From Neofusicoccum parvum (lineage: Eukaryota > Ascomycota > Dothideomycetes > Botryosphaeriales > Botryosphaeriaceae), in the NCBI GenBank assembly GCA_020912385.1, contig CP087209.1:3286001-3350000 (forward strand): DNA of 64,000 nucleotides. The letters are read 5' to 3'. A program made the translations under genes and the position numbers. This document shows positions 52,801 to 62,167 of this stretch, in pieces (positions within the stretch are counted from its first letter, which is position 1; each line of letters starts with the position of its first letter). The notes below the pieces were generated by a model, which was given only the letters and a program-made list of their open reading frames with translations, had not been told where the DNA came from and ran no database searches.

Positions 52801-55208
52801 GAGGTCGAGTACAGCGGCACGACCGGGGGCCGCGGGTTGAGCGACTTGGACAGCGCCTCGGCCAGCGGGTCCGCGAGCTTCTCCAGCATGGGGCAGTGGA
52901 AGGCGATGTCGGTCTTGACCTGGAACGTCTTGATGTTGCGCGCCTTCAGGCTCTCGACGTACTCGCCCAGGGGGCCGGTCTCGCCGCTGACCACGCACGA
53001 CGACGGCGACGAGTCGATGGCCGGCACAATGTCCCGCCTGCCGCTGAGCTCGGCGGCCACCGTGGAGAACGGCAGGTTGACAAGCGCCATGCCGCCCAGC
53101 CCCTTGACCTGCGCGTACAGCCTGGCGCGCCGTGTCACCACCAGCGCACCCTCCTCCGGGGTCAAGCATCCGGCCACGACCGAGGCCGCAATCTCGCCCA
53201 CCGAATGGCCAATCACCGCCTGCGGCTCCACGCCCTTCGCCTTCAGAACCTGGCTGAGGCCCACCTGGACGACGTAGGTCAGCACCTGGATGGTGTCCGA
53301 GTCCTCGAAGTCGCCCGTCTCCAGCGCCTTGACGGCCGAGTACCCCACCTCCTTCTGCACAATGGGGTCCAGCGGGGCGATGGCCTGCCGGAACACCGGG
53401 TTCAGCAGCAGCTCCTTGCCCATGCCCGCCCACTGGGCGCCGTGCCCCGAGAACACCCATGCCGCGTCCTTCCTCACGCCGTTGCCGAACACGCGGCTGT
53501 CGGCCACGGCGTCGCCCGCGGCCCCGCGGGCAAAGCCCCTGAGCGCGTCCACGGCCTCCTCGTGGCTGGCGACGACGAACGACGCGCGGTAGTCGTGGGG
53601 CGCGCGGCGCAGGGCCAGCGTGGCGGCCACGGCCTTGAGGTCCTCGTCCCTGCCGGCGCCGACGAGCCAGTCCGCCAGCGCGCCGGCCTGCGTGGCCAGC
53701 CGCTTCTCCTGCGGCGCCGACAGCACCAGCGTCACCGGGCCGGCTGCGGCCTCCGTCTCGGGCGGCGCGCTGCCCCCGGCCGGGAACTCCTCGATGACGG
53801 CGTGCGACACGGTGCCGCCGTAGCCGTACGAGCACACTGCGGCGCGGCGGAGCCCCTCGGGCTGCGCCCACTTGGTGCGCTCGCGCACGACCTGGAGCCC
53901 GGAGTTGGCCCAGTCGATGCGCGTGTTGAGCTTGTTCAGGCGGGTCTGCGGCGCCAGCTCGCCCTTGTGGACGGCCAGCACGGCCTTGACCAGGCTGATG
54001 GCGCCGGCGGCGGCCTCCAGGTGGCCGACGTTGGGCTTGATGGAGCCGATGCTGGCGGGCGCGTCGGCCGGGCGGCCCTTGCCGTACACGGCGGCGATGG
54101 CGGAGACTTCGGTCGGGTCGCCCAGCGACGTCGACGTGGCGTGCGCCTCGATGTAGTTGACGCTCAGGGGGTCGACGCCCGACCGCTCCAGCGCCTGCCG
54201 CGCCACCAGCTCCTGCGCCTTGGCGTTGGGCGCCATGATGCCGTTGGTCTTGCCGTCCTGCGCGATGGCGCTGCCCTTCAGGACCGCCAGCACGTTGTCG
54301 TTGTCGGCGACGGCGTCGGCCAGCCGCTTGAGCACCAGCACCGCGCCGCCCTCGCCGCGCGCGTAGCCGTGCGCGTCCTCGTCGAACGACAGGCACACGC
54401 CGTCCGGCGACAGCGCGCCCGCCTTGCCCAGCATGCAGAACAGCGCGGGCGAGCACAGCACGTTGACGCCGCCGACGATGGCCACCTGCGACTCGCCGTT
54501 CGCGATGGCCTGGCGGCCCATGTGCACGGCCACCAGCGACGACGCGCACGCGGCGTCCACGGCCGAGCTGGGGCCCATGAGGTCGAGGTGGTAGGAGATG
54601 CGGTTGGGGATGCCGTGCGCGGTCGTGCCGATGCCCATCCACGCCTCGATGTTGGGGATGTCCTCGAGCAGCAGCCGCGAGTAGTCGTCCGAGTCGACGC
54701 CCATGTACACGGCCGTGTCGGAGCCGGCCAGCGTCTTGGGGTCGACGCCCGCGCTCTCCAGCGCCTCCCACGCCAGCTCGAGCCCCAGCCGCTGGTGCGG
54801 GTCCATCTGCTCGGCCTCCTTGGGCGAGATGCCGAAGAAGGCGGCGTCGAAGTGCTCCAGGTCGTGGATGAAGTAGCCCCGGTTGATGGCCTTGTCGATC
54901 TCCTTGGCGTTGCGCACGTCTCTGCGGTACCACGGCTCCCATCTCTTCTTCGGCACCTCGCCGGACGCGTCCTTCTTGTCCAGCAGGAACTGCCACAGCT
55001 TCTCGGGCGTGGTGTTGTCGCCCGCCGTGCGGCACGACATGCCGATGATGGCCACGTCCTCGTACGGGGCCTGGCCGGCGTCAGCGGTGCCGATGGCGGG
55101 CCAATGGCGGCCCAATGGGGCACTTACGGGTCTCGCGGCTGGGCTGAGCATCTCGTAGGAGCTGGAGGTGCTGTGGGCAGGCGCGGCGGAGCTGGGGGTG
55201 TCGGCCAT
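49812..55208 (-). CDS. Partially reducing type I polyketide synthase, 6-MSAS type (KS-AT-DH/TH-KR-ACP)
   Basis: A single exon of 1798 aa, close to the usual 1750-1800 aa of 6-methylsalicylic acid synthases. KS (about 48-475) has catalytic Cys221 in VDAACASSLVA, and IEAHATSTSLGD and NVGHLEAAAG carry the two His. AT (about 590-900) has GHGAQWAGMG and the GHSVGEIAAS serine elbow. The DH/thiohydrolase region (about 950-1240) shows HPLDGTEIIPAAVYVNTF, a form specific to 6-MSAS-like enzymes. KR (about 1440-1640) has the Rossmann loop TGGLGDLG. ACP carries the phosphopantetheine Ser1755 in DLGVDSVMT. No methyltransferase, ER or thioesterase domain is present. The product is probably a small aromatic or isocoumarin such as 6-MSA or mellein; which one cannot be read from sequence. 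It is divergent from the propeller gene. Confidence 0.93.
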   Translation of the reverse strand: MADTPSSAAPAHSTSSSYEMLSPAARPVSAPLGRHWPAIGTADAGQAPYEDVAIIGMSCRTAGDNTTPEKLWQFLLDKKDASGEVPKKRWEPWYRRDVRNAKEIDKAINRGYFIHDLEHFDAAFFGISPKEAEQMDPHQRLGLELAWEALESAGVDPKTLAGSDTAVYMGVDSDDYSRLLLEDIPNIEAWMGIGTTAHGIPNRISYHLDLMGPSSAVDAACASSLVAVHMGRQAIANGESQVAIVGGVNVLCSPALFCMLGKAGALSPDGVCLSFDEDAHGYARGEGGAVLVLKRLADAVADNDNVLAVLKGSAIAQDGKTNGIMAPNAKAQELVARQALERSGVDPLSVNYIEAHATSTSLGDPTEVSAIAAVYGKGRPADAPASIGSIKPNVGHLEAAAGAISLVKAVLAVHKGELAPQTRLNKLNTRIDWANSGLQVVRERTKWAQPEGLRRAAVCSYGYGGTVSHAVIEEFPAGGSAPPETEAAAGPVTLVLSAPQEKRLATQAGALADWLVGAGRDEDLKAVAATLALRRAPHDYRASFVVASHEEAVDALRGFARGAAGDAVADSRVFGNGVRKDAAWVFSGHGAQWAGMGKELLLNPVFRQAIAPLDPIVQKEVGYSAVKALETGDFEDSDTIQVLTYVVQVGLSQVLKAKGVEPQAVIGHSVGEIAASVVAGCLTPEEGALVVTRRARLYAQVKGLGGMALVNLPFSTVAAELSGRRDIVPAIDSSPSSCVVSGETGPLGEYVESLKARNIKTFQVKTDIAFHCPMLEKLADPLAEALSKSLNPRPPVVPLYSTSNSYPRADSLRNIDYWVNNMISPVWLSSAVNAAVEDGFRVFLEVSTHPIVTHSISETLAERDLDESATIGTMKRHASAEKSLQHAIAQLWTKGSPVDFKAQFGRSWSAAVPGTPWAHKPYWKEVETGPIGEGTQHDVEKHTLLGQRTPLAGTDTVLYTTKLDDKTKPFPGTHPLDGTEIIPAAVYVNTFHHATGATVLSDIMLRVPVSMSSDRREVQIIVQGEDIKVASRLEQKGRAAAELEHAWIPHSSARWSAEATEPYRQAFDVAGIQKRIGTVLPNSFAWDYLQKIGVSGIAFPWGVVEHYGNEKEMMVRVDMDPQADAMHWDPRSWGPLLDAATSVGSTIFFNDPKMRIVSQIDKVVLVSSEPPPKIAYLYIEEAADDKSPASHVSVLNEQGDMLAKFQSMRFSEVEGASGISGSVESLVHQIAWIPPQLSEKPFPLSHAVLVSEDSAALERYAGQLKGQVQHVQQVRSAAELGSPEVLSVLKKKGSAVVYVPGQVESLQEVPTATHKFVWETVSIIKVLVSSSAAAKLFVVTDRVHKGETNTALAQGALYGLGRIAAQEHPDIWGALIDNEGPHFPLMAVKYVQEQDIVRIEDGIPRVGRLRPLSRDQRHAADSTKTLLPKPEGTYIVTGGLGDLGIEVLDFLVEKGARRIVVLSRSALPPRSKWNAASGKMGAAVQKIQQLEKAGASIHSIALDISADDAHAQLLAELDRLSLPPVLGVVHAAGVLEDNLIMDTTADSFERVLRPKVSGSLALHKAFPPATLDFFVLFSSIGQLVGTSGQSPYGSSNAFLDALATHRRAQGDNAVAFQWTAWRGLGMATSTDFLTVELRSKGITDITRDEGFRAWEHLARFDVDHGVVTRALPFDVGEPVPIPLIEQIAPRRVAAVGTAAGAEPAKKEAESRPAAGPELKAWLNVRIRECIAAVLMIGDVDEVDPRAAVSDLGVDSVMTVALRQKLQGAMNVKVPPTLTWNHPTVVHLVEWFYAKLTEN

Positions 55209-56093
55209 GGCGGCAAACGGGTATCTCAGGTGGTGGGGTGGTGTTGTCGCCGCTCCGGTGGCGCGCTGCTCCAGGGTCTCAACGGCGCGGCTGGTGGTGG
55301 TGATGTCTGGTCTCTTATCTCAGCCGAGCGAGCCTTCCCCCGCCGTCCGTGAGCAGCGGAAATGAGGCCACCGGGAGCTCTGTGATAAGACGTGGGGGAT
55401 GGCCATTGGCCCTGGTTCGGCCCTGAGCGCTGCCGGTGGGGCTTTCTTCACGCTACGGGGAATTTCACGGGCCCTTCCGTCCCTTGGGAGCGCAGCAGGG
55501 CGGCGCGGACGCCTGCCACCGCCCGTCACCGTCTTTCTCGTATCGCCGGGCTGGTGGCGCGGGCCAGGAGGCGCGGCTGGCGGCGCGGCGGGACTGGCAC
55601 CGCGCTTATCGAGCGGCGCGGGCGAGGTGACGATGCCAGTGCGGCGGCACAGCGCTGCGAGTCGGGCTCCCAGCTGCTTGCCCGGATCGGCAGATGCATT
55701 GTTCATCAGGCTTGGCCGGCGCCGCAGGGCCGCATGCACGCCCGGCCCCTGACTCGGCGGCGCGCAGGAGTGGGCACGCGAGGCCGCCGCCCCGGCCCAG
55801 GAACAGCGTCCGCGGTGCCGCGGCGGCGCCACGAGTCGGGCGGCCAATATTGACGACAATCGTCACTTGCTGGCCGGCGGACCGTGCCGGAACTCTGTTT
55901 GCACGTGGGCGGCACAGTCGCGCGCCGCCCGCTAGCTAGTCATCGCGAAAAGGCCTGCCCCGAGTCGGCCCTACTGGCGCGGTGCTGGTGCTGGGCGAGC
56001 TGCCCGCGGAGCAGCCCTCCGCCGCAGCCTGGCAGCCCCTATCCCGCCCGCCGCTCCCACTCCCTCCCCAATCCCTCATCCTCGCCCGCAACC
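55209..56093. promoter_or_regulatory. Divergent promoter region, polyketide synthase / propeller protein
   Basis: About 885 bp of very GC-rich sequence between outward-facing starts. A shared promoter suggests joint control of the two genes. No clear TATA box or regulator site is recognised. Confidence 0.5.
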
Positions 56094-57107
56094 ATGGCCG
56101 CTGACGACATCCACGTTGTGCCTGTGACGCAGCTGCCGCCGAACTCGTGGTTCGAGGGCTTCGCCATCCGCCCCAACGGCCACATCCTCGCGACCCGGCT
56201 GGACGAGCCCGAGCTGTACACCTTCGACCCCCAGGACCCCGGCGCGCAGCCGCAGCTGGTCCACACCTTCCCCGACGCCAATGGCCTGGTCAACCTGTGC
56301 CCCATCGACGGCGCGCCCGACGAGTACGCCGTGATTGCCGCCACCGTCGAGCTGCAGGCGGTGCAGTTCGACTCGGCCGTCATCTGGCGCGTCACGCTCA
56401 AGGACGGCGAGCCGCCGCGCATCAAGGAGATCGCCCGCGTGCCGGACTCGGGCTTCTGCATCGGCGTGACGGCCGCGTGCCCGCGCACGCTGCTCATCGC
56501 CGACTCGTACAAGAACTGCATCTGGCGGCTGGACGTGCCGACCGGCGCCAGCGCGGTGCTGGTGGCCGACGACACCATGAAGGCCGCCACCGACGAGGAC
56601 TACTTCGGCATCAACCGGCTGCGCATCGCCCACGGCTTCCTGTGGTACACCAACACCAGCGCCGGCCTGCTGTGCCGCGTGCCCATCGCGCTGGACCCCG
56701 CCGACGGCGTCAAGACCACCGGCCCCGTCGAGATCATCACCGCCAACCTGCCGCACTGCGACGGCCTGGCCATCACCGACGACGGCAACGCCATCTTCAC
56801 CTGCAACTACATGGCCGGCCTCGTGTGGCGCGTCGACATGGACGCCGACGGCAAGGGCGTCGCCACCATCCTCACCCGCGGCCTCAGCAGCCCCACCAGC
56901 GTCGAGCTGGCCCGCGCCCCCGACGACCCCGCCCGCGTCAACCTGTACGTGACGTGCTGCGGCGGCGAGGCCGGCGTCGGCTGGGTCAACGAGGACGACC
57001 GGCTGTCGGAGATGGACCGCCTGAACCTGGACATCGCCGCCGTGACCGTGACCGAGGAGGTCGTCGAGGTCGTCGTGGTGGAGGAGACGTCGACGAGCAG
57101 CAGCTGA
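56094..57107 (+). CDS. Six-bladed beta-propeller (SMP-30/TolB-like) protein next to the polyketide synthase
   Basis: The ATG at 56094 (GCAACCATGG) gives an intronless 337-aa protein. The longer open frame upstream is non-coding in character. The sequence is a string of propeller strands with the repeated pattern seen in SMP-30/gluconolactonase-like folds: WFEGFAIRPNGHILATRL, GFCIGVTAACPRTLLIADSYKNCIWRLD, YFGINRLRIAHGFLWYTNTS, LPHCDGLAITDDGNAIFTCN. No signal peptide is present, so it is probably cytosolic. Proteins of this family accompany fungal secondary-metabolite genes and may act as hydrolases, lactonases or stereo-directing auxiliaries. The tail is low-complexity (Val/Glu then Ser). Its role with the polyketide synthase is inferred from position only. 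Confidence 0.82.
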   Translation: MAADDIHVVPVTQLPPNSWFEGFAIRPNGHILATRLDEPELYTFDPQDPGAQPQLVHTFPDANGLVNLCPIDGAPDEYAVIAATVELQAVQFDSAVIWRVTLKDGEPPRIKEIARVPDSGFCIGVTAACPRTLLIADSYKNCIWRLDVPTGASAVLVADDTMKAATDEDYFGINRLRIAHGFLWYTNTSAGLLCRVPIALDPADGVKTTGPVEIITANLPHCDGLAITDDGNAIFTCNYMAGLVWRVDMDADGKGVATILTRGLSSPTSVELARAPDDPARVNLYVTCCGGEAGVGWVNEDDRLSEMDRLNLDIAAVTVTEEVVEVVVVEETSTSSS

Positions 57108-60100
57108 TCCATCCTGTACACAACTGAAAACAAACACTTCAAGGCGTAGGCGTTCCGCGGCGACAGACGGGTGGGATTTGCGCAAAGAGCGGCATCAAAA
57201 CGTATACCTCTGTCTTAGAGCCACTGTTTGGTGGCCAGTAATTCCATGCTCTGCTTTCTCTCTGTGTCCCTCTGCGTGCTCTCTCTCGTAATCGGCGAAC
57301 TGGCGGTGGCCGTGAATTGTGACTTGCTCGCCAAGGGGCCAGCAACGGCCCGCCGAGTGCTCGTTGTGCGGACCGCCGTCATGCGTGTTACGAGCGTCGT
57401 GCGGCGCAGCAGGTGACAGTGGATCCCATCACGCCGAGAATTTTTTTTTCTCTCTCCCGTGCCGTTTCGCGTGGTGCCGACGGGCGTTCGCGGGGCCGGT
57501 CAGAGCAAGAGATCGCCCGGCTGGACCGCCTCGACGTCGGGAGCCAGGGCGGCGCCTCGGGCCAGGCCTTCCGCGCGCGCGCGATCTCCGCTGGGCCATA
57601 TGCTGGTGTTGATAAGCTCGTCCTGACCGCTGGTAGCGATGCACGGGGTCGGGTCGGGCGTGGCTGCAGGGGCCGACGGCACGGCTCGCCACTAATGCGG
57701 GAGCGCTCACTTCCCGGACAGGCAGCCCCCGGCCAATCCCAACCCCCGTCTGCCGCCCGCCTCGCATCAGACAGCCCGCCGTGTGTGTGTGTCTGCGGAT
57801 CGGCCGAACGCGGTCCACCCGTGTTTCTTCAGGCACGGCGTTCAGGCGCGCGCGTACGGGGGCCGCGCAGGGGGGTCCCGGCCTGGCATCGCCGCGGGTG
57901 TGCGCCGAACCGGGAACACGGTGGATCCTCCTGTCCGAACGGGCATCTTATCTCCGATCTGTGCCTCCTTCCTGCGGGGAAACCCTCACGCCGGTTGGTC
58001 GCGCCACCCCTGCTGCTGCTGCTGCTGCGGGACCTCAGTCCAGGCGGCAGGGGCGGCCAAGTCCGCAGCGAAGGGTCTCCGCCGTCGACCAGGGCTCCAC
58101 CGCGGTCTCGACGGCCAGGCCATCGTACGTTGCAGCGTCAGCTCGCGAGGATCACCGTCCTGGTTGCTGCGTACACACGCCATGCGGCGCTGCTTATTGA
58201 GACATGTTCCAAGAATCAGCCATATTGCGCCCATGATCATATCAGCATGGACTCACGCATGGAGTATCGGAGCGGCTGCAGCCGCCTCGCCTGGATCCCG
58301 TCCCGCAGCGAACCCAGCTCGGAGTCCATTCCGCGGCTCGTCATCCACCGGCCTCGAGTCCACCTGCGCGTGGGCAAACGGTTTCCCCCCTCAGGCTGGC
58401 CGGCGACCAGAGGTTCCAGAAGGCGGTGAAAAACCGCGCCGCTTCGGACGCAGGGTCTCTCGGGGATCTTCTTTGCATAACGGCCCTCAGACCCGCTGAG
58501 CTGCTCGTGGGGTCTGCTCCTTTGGCCCGAGGCCTGGCCAAGCGCTCCGCATGCCGCGCACGCGCAGCCTGCATCGCCGCTGCCGAAGTGATTGATAGCG
58601 ACCTGCAAGCCGAGCCGCGACGCCGGTGGCAGGATACAGGCATCCATACGCAGTACGTCCACCGTCCGTGCGTGTCCCGGTTCTATACGAGAGTCAGTAC
58701 GTTGGTCTTTCGTATTGCGAGCAACCGCCGTACCCGCTCTTTACATACGCATCGTCGATACTGCTGCACGCAATGAATGATGCCGTTCTTTGAGCTCTGA
58801 TCGTCCAGAACGCATACGACTTGACCCCACAGCTGAACGAGTCAACGGTGACGCGGGTACTATCGTGGCCCGGATACTCTTTTCGCGGTCACTTTTCGCT
58901 GGAAGAAGTCCCAAGGCGAAGTCGACGTTGCCAAGATCTCGGGGTTTCTCCGTCCAGTGGAGTGTTTATATTACGGGATGAGACATGGCAGTGGGGCTTC
59001 TTGTCCCGAACAAGAGCCGAGAGGGCTGCAATGCCGTAAGCACCTATCCATCGATGAGACATGATCGAGCACTACTAGGCATTGTCATGGATATATAAGA
59101 GTGCTGAAATGAACGGATTTATTTTGATTAAGAAAGGGGAGTCGGGCGGTGTTGCAATATACCTGTCTCGTTCAAATGTCAAATCCACGTGGCATAACGT
59201 GACAGCAGTCGCCGTTGCGAGAGCTAAATTTGCTGATCTTTGCTACGTCTCTTCGAAAGAAGATGTACTAGAAAATTCCCTGGATGAGCTTGGACTCTTT
59301 ATACTCGTGGGCGCGTCGGAAAGCAGACTTCAATCCAAATCATGCGACACTTCAAATATCATCTTTTCTTGACTTGCCTGGGAAACACTTGAACAAATAA
59401 TTGGTGCCCGCCTTGCTGCATGATTTAAATTTTACGTCAAGGACAGACTCTGTTTGAAAGGACTCGACCTATCCGTATACCCGGAGCCAGTTCTCCGCCC
59501 GGATAGAACACTATTAATCCTGCCAATTGGCGTGGGGTTAAAACATAACGTAACACAGGCCAGTCAACTTCGCATCTATCCACGTGCTAGTTTGTATGTC
59601 GGGATAGAGCAGTTGAATTATGTGATGAGTAGTATTTCACTGCTCACACACGTCCAGCATTACGTGGACTGCTACTCCATAGATGCGTTAGATCCAGCAA
59701 GGATACCAATCCTGAGGAGATCTCAGCCAACGAAGCTTCCTTGGCTTGTTCCCTTGCAGGGTACTCCTTGGCTGTCATCAATTACCGCATGCGGCATAGC
59801 CTGACGTCTGTGGCGCACCCGAAAAACGGCCGGGCCCGTACGAAGACAAAGCCATCGCCCACCTCGCCCCGGTTTTGCTCGCTCGATAAGCTCCGTCGCT
59901 TCCGGTAAGCGCTTCGCAGAACTCGTGCTAAAAACCGCAGCCTCGACCGACTCGATTGCTGCAAAAGACTGCGTTCTTGATATTTCGGACGGTGGCATTA
60001 TTTTTTCGATTCACAGTTGGATTCAAGCATTCGTAGTTCTGTGCAGTCTGTGTTCATGATGTGGTTGCCAAGCATCCTCTGCGCGCCGCAGTATTTATTC

Positions 60101-60288
60101 GCATTTCACTGATTGCTTTCTGCGTTCTCACTTTCCAACAGCATGGTCTCTACGAGCAGCTCTAGCTTTCAGATCAATCAAATTTGGGAGCATCTCTCCG
60201 TGTTTTGCCCTCTTCCACAAATTCTTTTGTGCTGCAAGCCTACAACTTGATCCGCATCTGAAGCTGGTCTGAATATCAAAATATCAAC
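57108..60288. other. 3.2-kb region without a supportable gene
   Basis: The left half (to about 58700) is GC-rich with long open frames on several strands but no domain motif, no consistent splice signals and Arg/Ser/Pro-biased translations, so I treat these frames as chance. The right half is AT-rich. No tRNA, transposon end or CRISPR-like array was seen. Confidence 0.5.
58011..58028. repeat. Trinucleotide microsatellite (TGC)6
   Basis: Six perfect TGC copies in the gene-free stretch. Confidence 0.9.
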
Positions 60289-61411
60289 ATGTCAGACCAA
60301 TACCGCACCGAAATCCAGCAGGTATGATCGCCTCAGGATTGAATATATTTTCAGTCCTCGCTTGGTGCAGATGGCTTCTTGAATGTTCTCTCACACATCC
60401 GTAGATGATGTTCGTAGCCGGCGAGAGCGGCGACATCTCGACAGAGACCACGTCTACAGTAGAGAGGGTCGTCCAGCAGCAGGTCACCGAGCTGGTAGGT
60501 CGACACTCTGCACGCGAGCACAGCAACTCACGCGCCCGGGGCAGCTGTCCCGCGCCAATGCGCTCGCCCTCCGCCGCGGAAGCCGCGTCGTCTCGTCGGA
60601 CGACCTCATCTTCCTGATCCGCGACGACCGCGAAAAGGTCTCGCGCCTGCTGACGTTCCTGTCCTGGAAGGAGCTGCGCAAGAACGCGAAGGACAGGGAC
60701 GAGAAGGGCGGCGCCGACATGGCCGACGTCGGAGACGCCGACATCGACACCCTGCCGCCCGAGACGTCGGCCGTCGACTCCTCGCGCAAGGCGAAGGGGG
60801 CGAGGATCGTCTTGCCTTGGGACGTCGAAGGCTTCTACGGGGAGAGGGTTCCGGAGCTGGAGGACGAGGAGGACCAGGATAAGGAGGCGAACGATGCCCA
60901 GCTGCGCCGCCTGCGGCTGGCGGATGAACGCACGAAGGACATGACACGGGAGGAGTACGCCTTCTGGGCGGAGTGCAGGCAGGCCACGTTGACGCGGAGG
61001 AAACGGAACAGGTTTCGGGAGTGGTCTGGGCTTGGTGTTGTTACTGATGGCAAGGTCGGTGAGGATGTGATGGATATCTTGGGGTTTCTGACATTCCAAA
61101 TGGTGCAGACGCTGACGGAAGAGGCGCTGAGAGTCAAGGGCGCGGAGCAAGTCTATTCAGCAGACGTTAGGGGCGAACTGCCCAACGAAGCAAACGAAAT
61201 GGGGCTCTTCAGCACGCGGAAAGGCCCATCAGCTCCAGTTGGCCCACGGCACGTACAAGAAGCTTTTCGGAGACTGCAACGGCCATCGGCCAGAAGTAGA
61301 TCGTTTGTGCTCCAAGGGTCGAGACGGCAACGACCGCTCAAGCTGGTGAGTTTGAACGTAGAGGAGGCTTTCACTACCGGAGTAGAAAGCTGACACCATT
61401 CACAGTTCTAG
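60289..61411 (+). CDS. spt3: SAGA complex subunit Spt3
   Basis: Exons 60289-60321, 60405-60494, 60545-61345 and a 6-nt last exon 61406-61411 give 309 aa. The start MSDQYRTEIQQ is joined across a 5' intron to MMFVAGESGDISTET and then to LSRANALALRRGSRVVSSDDLIFLIRDDREKVSRL, the first TAF13-like histone fold of Spt3. The second, TAF11-like, fold lies in the C-terminal half (VGEDVMDILGFLTFQMVQTLTEEAL). The last intron (GTGAGT at 61346, TTCACAG at 61405) yields the end RPLKLF; without it the frame would run another 16 codons of unrelated sequence. Spt3 is the SAGA subunit that recruits TBP to TATA promoters in the nucleus. Confidence 0.93.
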
Positions 61412-61973
61412 CCCGTGATTTCAACCGCTAGGCGACGGGTTGGAGAGGTTGTGAGGCATCTGGGATGGTGCAAGACCAAAGAGCCTCCGGGTAGTTGCGG
61501 CGTGCGGGGGTTTTGATTGGCTGTACGCATCAGGGTCCCGATCAAGAGTGGGACAAACAGTCATTATTTAATAACCGGGCTTCCTTGCTCATCCATGCGA
61601 CCTGTCACACCTGCAGCGAGCGCGAGTAATGTCCAATAGTACCGTCAACGGTGGATCGTCTCTTGATCAACGGTACGCATTACAACCATGGGCAGATAAG
61701 GCGCGGACTGGACAAGATGGTGAGAGAGAAGATCCTAGCGGGGCCCTGACATTGATCTTCAGCCATGCAATATATTGAATGATGGACGTCAGATTCTCGA
61801 AGCGGCAAAGTCTGGGCTCAGGTGACTTGACTTCGCAGTTCGGCCGAGCCTGGTGGCTTGTCCCAATGCAGCCGAAGCCTCGGCACGGCCCAGACTTCCC
61901 GACCCGTCGGCCGAATTGTGCAAGTTCTATGCTTAGTTTTGTTGTATGATACACCCAATCGTTCGAGAGGGAT
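61412..61973. other. Convergent 3' region
   Basis: About 560 bp between the ends of spt3 and the transcription-factor gene. No gene, RNA or repeat is recognised. Confidence 0.5.
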
Positions 61974-62131
61974 TCATAAGATCATGCCGTCCTGCTTCCT
62001 TCGCTTGATAGCACGTGCAGCCTCTATAGCACCGCATCCACTGAGCAAGCGCACTGCTCCAGCGGCATTCCCTTTCCACTGTCTTCGGGACACTTCAGAA
62101 CATGTTCTATCAGATGTCAGTAAACGGTCTT

Positions 62132-62167
<36 letters not shown>

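Noticed and set aside
49851..55352. A 1833-codon open frame on the plus strand opposite the polyketide synthase
   Set aside because: It is the antisense shadow of a GC-rich gene with strong third-position bias. The minus strand encodes a complete KS-AT-DH-KR-ACP enzyme with all catalytic motifs; the plus frame is His/Arg-rich with no domain.
57413..58429. A 338-codon plus-strand frame right of the propeller gene
   Set aside because: Arg/Ser/Pro-rich translation without motifs, similar-length frames on other strands, and an internal (TGC)6 run. It looks like chance in GC-rich DNA.
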